Shown here piece after piece: positions 33,301 to 42,389 of a stretch of DNA of 64,000 nucleotides. The position numbers were made by a program, and so were the translations under genes. The stretch is from Simmondsia chinensis (Eukaryota; Streptophyta; Magnoliopsida; Caryophyllales; Simmondsiaceae). The notes under the pieces were generated by a model. It was not told the DNA's origin, did no database searches, and worked only from the letters and a program-made list of their open reading frames with translations. The stretch lies in the NCBI GenBank assembly GCA_018398585.1, contig JAGTTD010000002.1, positions 33,906,186 through 33,970,185 on the forward strand. The letters are read 5' to 3'. Each line of letters begins with the position of its first letter. Positions within the stretch are counted from its first letter, which is position 1.

Positions 33301-34777
33301 ATTTTAAATCGACCCTAGGTTTAGAGTTATGAATTCTAAACCCGTTCCGCTGCGTAAATTTTGGGGAGAATTTTTTAAGTTCATCCCAGCAATCGGTATT
33401 AGGGCAAAGGGTTTATAGAGATAAACATATTCCCGGGAACTCTAGCACGTGAGGTGTCATGAAGCGTGACTCTCCGATCAGGGGCTTAGGTAGAGAGAAG
33501 AGTTTCCTACTCTAAGTGCTCTAATAGGTGCCTATTGTTGTGACCATAGTTGAGAACTGTGAACCCAATAGTCGGCATAAGAGTTTATTTTCCAACAAAA
33601 TTCATATATTTTCCCAACAGCATATGCCATATTATGCATTTAATGGTAACGGATGGTTTGGCCCTAATACAAGCTTCTCTTGAGTGTTTAAGAGAAGTTA
33701 ATATAGCGATCAAATCATCCGAAACTAGGAGGAAAAGATTTAAAAATCTTTGTGACACGCATGATATACACTATAAACAATTTAAATAAGATACACAAAC
33801 TAGGTGGTCATCAACAATAGATATGTTAGAAAGAATATTACCATATAAAGATATATTAATTGAATTTGTGCATGATAGTCGTTCAGATCTTAGGTTTTTT
33901 AATTTAGAAGCAGTAGAATGGAATACAATTAGCAAAGTATGTAAATTTTTTAGTATGTTTCGAGATGTTACGTTTTTTTTTTCTGGTTGTTATTATCCTT
34001 CCATACCACAAGCAATATCTAGATTGGTAGATATTGTTGCTTGGATGGCAAATAACCAATCAAACCCCTTGTTGGAGGCCTCGGTTGCCGCAATGAAAGT
34101 AAAATGTTTTAAATATTATTTTGAACTACCTTTTACTTATTGTTTTGCCACCATTTTGGATCCCGTTATAAACTTACAGGTTTGCAATTATTTTCTAAAT
34201 TTTTTTACGAAAAGTTAAATCCAACATTTGATAATGCAGGTTTTATTGCGACAGTCGATTGAGATTTACATGAATTATTTTTCTTTTATTCTCAAAGATT
34301 ATCAGCTGATAATCCTCAAGCTTCTTCCACATTTTATGGTTCTTCCTCATGTAGTAGTAGTTTTGAAGAAAAGTCATATGCATGGGAGATGTTGGGCCGA
34401 TGCAAGCCCAAACAAAATCTCACATCATTTGACCAGTTAGATTATTACATGCAGTCGCCGATGATCCAGTTTTTCCCGACACCGGCGAATCCACGCTTTG
34501 ACATTTTGCAATGGTGGTGTTCTAAGCAAACCCAATATCCCGTGCTTTCCGCCACGGTAAGGGATATACTAGAGTGTCCAGTGTTTCGATAGCTTCGGAA
34601 TGTGCTTTTAGTGCAAGTGGCAGGTTGCTTGGAACGAAAAGAGCAAAGCTTTCATCGTCCAGGTTGCAAATGTCGGTGTGCTTGAAGGAGTGGTTGCACG
34701 TAGCAGATAGGGAGCAAGACCAACTGAAGTTAGGTTCATCAAGCGAGGATGAAGACAACCGCACTACGGATACGTAA
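30323..34777 (+). pseudogene. hAT transposase, interrupted
   Basis: The N-terminal part (30323-30625) is serine-rich with a PPKIPKKGR basic patch. The BED zinc finger follows in another frame (about 30655-30765, AYCKLC … LKRHLERCH), binding the element ends. The RNase H-like fold begins with SLTPDTW (about 31050), the first catalytic aspartate. At HLRCIC the solo LTR interrupts, and reading resumes at 33621 (ICHIMHLMV). It continues through DTQTRWSST and ATILDP to the C-terminal dimerisation region (DILQWWCSKQTQYPVLSATV; ASECAFSASGR). Several stops and shifts accompany the insertion, so it is not functional. Confidence 0.87.
31356..33619 (+). mobile_element. Solo LTR (2.26 kb) inside the hAT transposase gene
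   Basis: Starts TGTTAGGAACAG, ends TTTTCCCAACA, and is flanked by the 5-bp TSD GCATA (31351-31355 and 33620-33624). Removing it and one GCATA rejoins the transposase at HLRC/HICHIMH. There is a promoter-like TATAAATA at 32867-32874. No gag or pol lies between the ends, so it is a solo LTR left by recombination. The superfamily is not determined. It includes an AT microsatellite at 32579-32600. Confidence 0.85.
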
Positions 34778-35173
34778 GGTCTCGGCTTACCAACCCCTGC
34801 CAGCTTAGACTAAGTAATTCTTTTTTTTTTTTAAAATCAAAAAAGCCCCAAGGTGTATTGTAATTCTATTTCTCTATAATATATGTTTTTATATAATATA
34901 TTTGTAATTTTTGAAGGTGTAGTTGTATTTGTTAATAGTTTACGGCATATTTTATTTTTTTAGCTATATTTACCATTATTTATGATGGTGTTGTACTGTA
35001 TTTATAAATTATATTATTCATCAATGAATTATAATTATTTGTCAACAAAACGAATGTATATTTTGTATTTTTACAAATTGTATTTAAAAAAAGGGGGGCG
35101 GGCCTAGGGAAAATCCCTCAAGCCTAGGCCCGGTCAAAAATCGGGCAGGGCCATGGCCACCTCTAGGAAACAA

Positions 35174-35480
35174 TCTTTATTTTAGAGAATCTAACTCTAA
35201 TAAAAATGGGTTAAAAATAATATCCCATTACCACAAGTAGAAATAGGAAAAGATCGACTATCTGTTACAGAAAAATTATCAGATATAGAGTAGGAAGCCT
35301 CATCATCATCAAACTCAAAAGATTATAAAAAATTTGAAATATCTGTTCTGTTAAGAATATCCCATATGTAAGAACAAATAAGTACAATACAATTATTTAG
35401 GGGAAAGCATGACAAAATATTCTCTGCCCCAAAAATAGGAAGGAAAGGGTATTCTTATGTTAAAGGATATTTTTAATTCA
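35174..35480 (+). pseudogene. Caulimovirid linker between movement protein and protease
   Basis: The viral sequence resumes right after the hAT TSD. The reading is AT-rich with several stops and no recognisable domain, containing an SSSS/acidic patch. It probably represents the movement-protein C-terminus and the start of the polymerase polyprotein. Confidence 0.45.
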
Positions 35481-35950
35481 AAGTGTATAAATCATATTTC
35501 CCAAAAATATTAATAGACACAGGAGCCACTGCTTCATCATGCAGATGAAATGCTTTACCACCTAAAAAATGGGTAGAAATGAAAAATCCAATATTAGTAA
35601 GAGGAATTGATGGAATCGAAACCACAATTCATCTAAAAGTTAAAGACATAGCTATATGGTTAAATGGAAAAAGATTTATAGTAACTGAAATCCTTTGTTT
35701 CCCTTTTGTGACATGAGACTTTTTGTTAGGAACAAACTTTATATGGAAATATATCCATGCATTGTTAAACCATCATGATTTAAGTTTAATCCTCTATGGA
35801 GAAATAATTAAAGTACCATTATTAGATCAATCCCACTATAAATGTACTTCTGGGTTTGCACCAGAAAAAATATCAGTGATAAAGGAAAACAAACCTCAAA
35901 ATCAAATATATACTATACAAGAAACACATTGGTTGTATAGAATTAGCTAA
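35481..35950 (+). pseudogene. Caulimovirid aspartic protease
   Basis: Shows the active-site motif DTGATASSC (aspartate codon at 35516-35518), directly followed by a TGA. Later it has a hydrophobic strand and FLLGTNFIWKY, the GxxF/W part of retropepsins. The active-site aspartate is intact but the frame is cut by stops (35548, about 35715). The protease matures the capsid and polymerase proteins in this family. Confidence 0.75.
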
Positions 35951-36029
35951 AAACTTTAGCGACAATCCTTTAAAACTATGGAATAAAAGTCCACGATTTT
36001 GTATCATTAAACTAAGGAATCCAAATATT

Positions 36030-37380
36030 ATTCTAAGAGTAAAGCCAATGATCTACACTAGACAAGATGTAGAAGAATTTGAAAAACAATTAAAAGAATT
36101 ATTAAAAAAAGAATTGATTGAAGACACAACAAATCCTCATTCTAGTCCAGCATTTATCATAAGAAATCATGCAGAAAAAAAAGGGGAAAAGCCAGAGTGA
36201 TAATAAATTATAAAAGATTAAATAAACATCTAGAATTCGACGGATATTTTATCCTAAGAAAATATGTTCTCATAAACCTAACAAAGGGGGCTAAAATATT
36301 CTCAAAATTTGACTGTAAATTAGGGTATTGGCAACTAAAGCTTACAAAAGAGTCAAAACCTTTGACTGCTTTTAGCACCTCACAAGGACATTATCAATGG
36401 AAAGTAATGCCCTTTGGTCTAAACACAGCACCACAAATCTTCTAATGATGGATAGATAATATATTTAAATAAATTAAAGATTTTTACATAGTATATATAG
36501 ATGATATACTAGTTTTTTTCAAAACAAAAGAGGAACATCAAAAGCACTTACAAATCATAAGTAACAAACTAAAAAAACATGGAATTATTTTATCACCTCA
36601 AAAAATTGAAATAGAAAAAGATCAAATTGACTTTTTAGGTATAAAACTTACAAAATCAGGAATCTAGCTTCAAGAACATATTATAAGTAAAATTAAAGAC
36701 TTTCCTGAAGAAATTATAGACAAAAAATAACTCCAAAGTTTATTAGGAATACTAAATTATGGAAGAAATTTTATAAAAAATTTATCTCATATTGAAACAC
36801 CTTTACTTGAAAAACTTAAAAAAGGAGTTGAATTCAAATGGACTAAAAAAGATAAAACTCTTATCAAAAATTAAAACAAAAAATCACCAAACTTTCAAAT
36901 GTATACTTTCCTCAACCAAGAGATAAATTAATCCAAGAAACAAATGCCTCATAAAATTGTTGGGGATGTATATTAAAAGCTATACCAGCAAAATTAATCA
37001 ATGAGCAAGAAGATAAAATAGAACCAGGAAGGAAATTAGCAAGGAAAAAACTACTTCCTAAAAAATTATAAGAACAAGAGCAAATTTGTGGATATAATTC
37101 AGGAAAATTTAAACCAAATGAAATCAAATATATCATTTTCGAAAAAGAACTATTGGCAATAAAAAAAATGCAATAAAATAATTTCATATTTATTTAGCAC
37201 CAGAAATCTTTCTTTTAAGAACTGATAACCAAGCAGTAAAAGATTTCTTAATAAACAAAAAAGCCATTACTGATGGAAGAAGGTTGAAATGGTGCAATTT
37301 TATTTCTCAATATTCTTTTGAAATTAAACATTTGAAAGGAACTAATAATGTTGTTGCAGATTTTCTAAGTAGAGAAACAT
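36030..37380 (+). pseudogene. Caulimovirid reverse transcriptase-RNase H
   Basis: RT blocks in order: RVIINYKRLNKH, KFDCKLGYWQLKL, VMPFGLNTAPQIF, then two adjacent stops, the catalytic YIDDILVF at 36494-36517, and LLGILNYGRNFIK. The RNase H part at 37190-37375 keeps LRTDNQAV, GRRLKW and FEIKHLKGTNNVVADFLSR. That makes it clearly caulimovirid in type: the integrase expected in gypsy is absent. At least six stops interrupt it. It copies viral RNA to DNA when intact. Confidence 0.85.
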
Positions 37381-38950
37381 GTCTCAAGAAGAATGGGTTG
37401 ATATGAAGCCAAAAAAGGCTAGAGAAAATGCTCAAAGAAATGCTAACCAAGCATATTCTTCTTCATATCAGTTCTTTCAATCAGAATGGGAACCTGAAAG
37501 CTCAAACTCAAGAACAACTCAGCAGCCTACTTATGTCCCAAGCAACCCAATCTCAAATAGCAAACCAGCCGAATCCTCATGCCCAAATGGTGACATAGTT
37601 TGCTAACACCTCAGTAAACTATTCAAACCACCCAAACAACCTAAAAACGGTTTATGTAGTTTTCAAAGGAAGAAGACCAAGAGTATATCTCCATTGGACA
37701 GAATGTTTTGAAAACATCAATAAATTTTCAAGAGCAGACTTTCAAAAATATACTGCTCTCGAAGCTAGACATTTTCAAGCAAGCAAACAAACCCCTCTCT
37801 TCTTTCGACTCCTTCGAGAATTGGAACAAAAATATTTCCAGACCAACTTTCGGATTTCCCATACAACCCAGGTATCCCAGATTCAATTAACAATCATTTT
37901 AATAGGGTATGGAAAATGCATTTGGCGGATCGAAAAGTCGATTTCTGACAAAGTATGACTAATCTGGCAAATGCTATTGTATCAACTCTATCCGAAGCAA
38001 CGGAGCAGAGAGACTAGCTAAAAAATATTTGCGTTGATCTTGTCAAACAAATGACCTGGGACCAAGAATACTCATATCAACAAATAACATTATTTTTGCG
38101 GCTTATAGATGCTCTAAAAGACGAGCTTGACATGCCTTAGTTCCATATCATCAAAAGAAGTTGCTTATTTGAGAAAGCAAAAAAAGTACTTCCCCCAATA
38201 ATATTCAAAGAAAAACTCAAAGAGGTGGAAGAAGACCATGAAGCCAAGATTAAACTTATCTTGCTTCGAAGTGTTACAAATGTTAACGCATACGATGGAT
38301 GTCTTAGACTGACATACATGCTCAACCATGGCATATTGAAGACATCGAATGGAGAATGGTTAACTGAATCATCCTCCAGTGCATGGCTTCAGATCAATGG
38401 ATTGAATTCCCTATGATGATTAAAACTATGCTCTATTGAGTATCAAAAAGATACGGTTATTCAAAATATTTTACTTTTAGAATTTTCAGTACACTCGGAT
38501 GGAGATTTGAATGAAATTTTTTCAACCATATTAGATATGGATCCTTTAAGATACTCATGAATGTGAATTTGAAAGAGAACCTCTCTACCAAGCAAAAAAT
38601 TTAATTAATAAGTCCCATCCAGGACAACTCTGGACCGATTTCTTAATAAGCGTGTCAATGGCGGCACAAGAATATTTATCATCAGATTATTTTAAAACTA
38701 CTGATGGACGACGAATCTTCATTACAAAAAAGGAGATGGATTATAAAAATACCTACCATGAAGAAGCTCAAGATTTGTTAAAAAAGCTAGCAAAGCGATT
38801 TTATGGCCTAGACATTCCAGTTGATTTGGCTATGGATGCCGCTGAAATAATTGGAGTAATACAGAAAAGTTAATCTCCTTATTCAGAAAGTGAACAGACA
38901 CTTGATGAAGAAGTAGAACGAAACCTGGATAATCTTTACAAAGGATAAAA
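37379..38950 (+). pseudogene. Caulimovirid transactivator/viroplasmin-like protein
   Basis: The frame starts with an ATG overlapping the end of the polymerase reading frame, an arrangement usual for compact viral genomes. A serine/asparagine/glutamine-rich N-terminus is followed, after a shift, by VYVVFKGRRPRVYLHWTECF and KFSRADFQKYTALE (about 37645-37775). This matches the RNase H1/viroplasmin-type domain of CaMV gene VI proteins. The remainder is broken by many stops. A last readable piece (38652-38873) ends the gene before the intergenic region. Role in the family: inclusion-body protein and translation reinitiation factor. Confidence 0.65.
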
Positions 38951-39256
38951 GCATATCCCTAAAAATCCGAAAAAATCGGAAGGATATGAACAAAATCTTT
39001 TATCTTTTTATGGGATGTAAATGGGATGTGAGTAGGACAGGCCAAGTGTCCAAAAATGGCACATGGCAATAATTGTGTACAATGTACAGTGTACAGTAAA
39101 TGCACATAATTGTCTATAGTCTACAGTGTACAATGCTATGTAAATTTTTTTCATAAATAGGTCATAAGGGACCCTTTGCTATCCCAAGTTGTATTTTTGC
39201 CTTCTGCTATTTTTCCTCCTGTAAAATATTTCATCTTGTATTCTGTAATTGTAAAA
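38951..39256 (+). promoter_or_regulatory. Caulimovirid intergenic region with TATA-like box
   Basis: AT-rich and free of frames. It contains repeated palindromic words (GTGTACAATGTACAGTGTAC) and a TATA-like CATAAATAGG at 39152-39161 followed by a pyrimidine-rich leader. The position, after the transactivator and before coat-protein sequence, fits the pregenomic-RNA promoter. The tRNA-Met primer site is not visible, because the copy jumps straight into mid-coat-protein sequence. Confidence 0.5.
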
Positions 39257-39756
39257 TGTTTCTAAATCTGTGTACAAAGAAAGATGTTGTAATAAAATAG
39301 ATCAAGAAGAATAGAAAATAGGATACAAAACCTATAAATCATTTTCAAGAAGAAAGAAAAGACATTTTAAACGGAAACCGTGGAAAAAAAGAAATTTTCA
39401 AAATAAAAAGAAATATGTTAGGAAAAGAAATTATAAAAAGAAACCAACACATACATTTAAAAAGAAATATAAATGCTTTATTTGTAATGAAGAAGGCCAT
39501 CTTGCAACTTCATGCCCTCACAAAACGAAAGGCAGTAAGAAAATGATTAAACTATTAGAAGAAAACTACCTTGACATAATGTATGAAATATATATCTGAC
39601 ATAGATAATGTACTTTATGAAGTAGAAAGTTTAAGTTCAGAATTATCTGAAGAAGAAATAGCAATTTAACTGATGAATTAAAAGAACTAATTTTTATGGC
39701 AGATGACTATAAGAGAGAAAAACCACCTTCAAATGAAGATAAGAACATAACTCTAA
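39257..39756 (+). pseudogene. Second partial copy of the coat-protein/movement-protein region
   Basis: Nearly the same as 28636-29121, from TTTCTAAATCTGTGTAC to GATAAGAACATAACTCTA, including the CCHC knuckle (about 39475-39515). It has its own indels and stops, e.g. one base missing near 39665. The similarity stops abruptly before the MULE. Confidence 0.8.
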
Positions 39757-39934
39757 TATCTGACATGTGGGTCATGGCCCACATGATATTAAATTAATTT
39801 TTCTTGGGGGAGGGCCCACCCTAGTAGCTTGCTATTGGGGTCTTCGTGCGTCGCCTTTGTGTTTCACTGCAGCATGGGCCTGGCGCGGTCCACCAATTTC
39901 AGTTAAAAATTAAGGCAAGGGCCAAATTTATATT

Positions 39935-40145
39935 GGAAAATCGTATGGATTAGGCCCCCAACCCCCCATTTAATCTTTTTTAGACTCCTTTAACCCAAAA
40001 TAGACCCTTTTGGACAAAAATACCCCTCCCACTTCACCCCCCCCCCCCCCCCAACACCCGTCAACTCTCTCTCTCCCATTCTCTCTCCTCATTTAATGTT
40101 ATGCCCACCCGTTACTTTACCCCCTCTTCTCTCTCCTCATTTAAT
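39935..40145. repeat. MULE left terminal inverted repeat
   Basis: Aligns with the reverse complement of 62297-62496 almost throughout: CCCCCCATTTAATCTTTTTT, TTTTGGACAAAAATACCCCT and CTCTCTCCTCATTTAATG (twice). A long C-run (about 40038-40052) stands where the right end has CCCCCACCC. Confidence 0.92.
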
Positions 40146-40357
40146 GCAAAAGGACATATTTTTATTTTATGTCATGTAATTTTCTTCTCATTCTCTCCCT
40201 CCCTTCTCACTTCCCGCCCGTTTTACTCAGCTTACCTCTCATTCTCCCTTCTTGTTCTTTTTCTCTCATTCTGAATTCCCCAAGCTCCATTTTTTTCATC
40301 TTGCGTGCGTCGTTTTGCTACTTTGGGCCCTCGGAAGAAGAAGATGAAGAAGGCCTG
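40146..40357 (+). promoter_or_regulatory. Promoter/leader exon of the MULE transposase gene (predicted)
   Basis: A pyrimidine-rich leader ends GAAGGCCTG|GTAAGATC, a strong splice donor with GT at 40358-40359. A small upstream ATG (about 40344) would run into a stop soon after joining to the next exon. The leader type is CT-rich, as in plant 5' UTRs. No clear TATA box was assigned. Confidence 0.5.
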
Positions 40358-42387
40358 GTAAGATCATGTTTGAAGCATTGTGGCATTGCAGTAGGTTCAA
40401 GGTTGAGTCGTTACACACATATCACTGTTTTCAAATTAGACATTGAAGGTAAAATGATCATTTGTTGACATTGTCGTTAATGGATCTCTATCATATGAGG
40501 TTGGTGTGTTACAAGTCATTTATGGTGTATGATTGGTGTAAGTGGTGTATTATAATTTTCTTTTTTTGTGTTTCAACTCATTAATGGGGTATGATTGGTT
40601 TAAATGGTGTATAATCATGTTGTGCTGGTGTTTTTCAAGTCGTTAATAGTGTATGATTAATCATACACCGGGTATGATTGGTTTTAATGGTGTGAAATCA
40701 ACTTGTTCAGGTGTGTTTCAAGTAATTAGTAGTGTAGGATCAATCATACACTGTGTATGATAGGTTTTAATGGTGTGAAATCAACTTGTTTAAGTGTGTT
40801 TCAAGTAATTAGTGGAGTATGATCAATCCTACACCATGTATGATAGGTTTTAATGGAGTGAAATCAACTTGTTCAGGTGTGTTTCAAGTAATTAGTGGTA
40901 TAGAATCAATCATACACCATGTATGATAGGTTTTAATGGTGTGAAATCAACTTGTTCAGGTGCGTTTCAAGTAATTAATGCTGTAGGATCAATCATACAC
41001 TGTGTATGATAGTTTTAAGGGTGTAAATCAACTTGTTTTAGAGTCTTTCAAGTCAATAGTGGTGTAAGATCAACCATACACCGTGTATGATAGCTTTAAA
41101 AAGTGTATGATGAACTTGTTTTGGTGTCTTTCAAGTATAGAATGGGGTGTGTTTAACCATACACCATATATGATAGCTTTTAACGTTTTAAAATGAACTT
41201 GTTTTGATGTCTTTCATGTATAGAATGGGGTATGCTTAACCATACACCATGTATGATAGCTTTAAAAGGTGTATGATGGACTTGTTTCGGTGTCTTTCAA
41301 GTATATAATGGGGTATGTTTAACCATACACCGTGTATGATAGCTTTGAATGGTGTATGATGAACTCGTTTTGGTGTCTTTCATGTATAGCATGGGATATG
41401 CTTAACCATACACCGTGTATGATAGCCTTTAAAGTTTTAAAATGAACTTGCTTTGGTGTCTTTCATGTATAGAATGGGGTATGCTTCACCATACACCGTG
41501 TATGATAGCTTTAAAAGGTATGTGATAAACTTGTTTTGGTGTCTTTCAAGTATAGAATGGGGTATGTTTAACCATACACCATGTATGATAGCTTTAAAAG
41601 GTGTATGATGAACTTGTTTTGGTGTCTTTCAAGTATAGAATGGGGTATGTTTAACCACACACCGTGTATGATAGCGTTGAATGGTGTATGATGAACTCGT
41701 TTTGGTGTCTTTCATGTATAGAATGGGGTATGCTTAACCACACACCGTATATGATAGCTTTAAAAGGTGCGTGATGAACTTGTTTTGGTGTTTTTCAAGT
41801 ATAGAATGGGGCATGTTTAACCATACACCGTGTATGATAGCTTTAAAAGGTGTATGATGGACTTGTTTCGGTGTCTTTCAAGTATATAATGGTGTATGAT
41901 AGCTTTGAATGGTGTATGATGAACTCGTTTTGGTGTCTTTCATGTATAGTATGGTGTATGCTTAACCATACACCGTGTATGATAGCTTTAAAAGGTGTGT
42001 GATGAACTTGTTTATGGTTGTAACGCAAATCATACACCATGTAATACCACGCTGTAGCTGACATGTAATATCATGTTGTGTTGGTGTATGTTAAGTCATG
42101 TAGTTAGTGATGCATGATTAATCATACACCGGGTATGATGGGTTTAAAATCTGTAAAATCATTTGCATTGGTGTGTTTTAGGTTTTTAGCTTTGTATCTT
42201 TACACATACACTGTCTATATTAGGTGTTATTGGTGTATTATCACGGTTAGTTGGTTGTTTCAAGTCAATAATGGTTTTAAACCAATCATACACCGCGTAT
42301 GAGTTGGTTCAATGCTGTTCTTCCATTCCACCCTAGTGTGTTTCATGTCATTAGTGCTCTGATATCATGTTGTTTTCTTGTTCACAG
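40358..42387 (+). other. Predicted 5'-UTR intron of the transposase gene, filled by array 1
   Basis: Donor CCTG|GTAAGA and acceptor TTTTCTTGTTCACAG|TA lie 2,030 bp apart; the presumed start codon ATG follows two bases after the acceptor. The intron consists almost entirely of ~83-bp repeats. Confidence 0.6.
40498..42370. repeat. Array 1: ~83-bp palindromic tandem repeat
   Basis: About 22 units. A typical unit has the core CATACACCGTGTATGATAG, then GCTTTAAAAGGTGTATGATG, AACTTGTTTTGGTGTCTTTC and AAGTATAGAATGGGGTATG. The first few units are of a slightly different type (GTTTTAATGGTGTGAAATCA). Units are degenerate at both ends. Confidence 0.9.
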
Positions 42388-42389
42388 TA

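Larger units (their letters stand above)
29891..35165 (+). mobile_element. hAT DNA transposon, 5.3 kb, with 8-bp TSD
   Basis: The left end TAGAGGTGGCCA and the right end TGGCCACCTCTA are inverted copies, and exact 8-bp TSDs (GGAAACAA) flank them: the hAT hallmark. The subterminal parts are rich in GGCC/GGGCC words on both sides. The interior encodes a hAT transposase, now broken. The element lies inside the caulimovirid insert and contains a solo LTR (31356-33619), without which it is about 3.0 kb, a normal autonomous hAT size. Confidence 0.93.
28220..39756 (+). mobile_element. Endogenous caulimovirid (pararetrovirus) insert, degraded
   Basis: In order: coat-protein C-terminal part with zinc knuckle, movement protein, aspartic protease, RT-RNase H, transactivator/viroplasmin-like protein, an intergenic region with a TATA-like box, then a second partial copy of the coat-protein/movement-protein junction. 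Coat protein before movement protein, with a separate polymerase and transactivator, is the arrangement known from Cavemovirus and Solendovirus. The insert is split by a hAT element (29891-35165), without which it is about 6.3 kb. All frames are broken. Ends in host DNA are not sharply visible. Confidence 0.78.
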
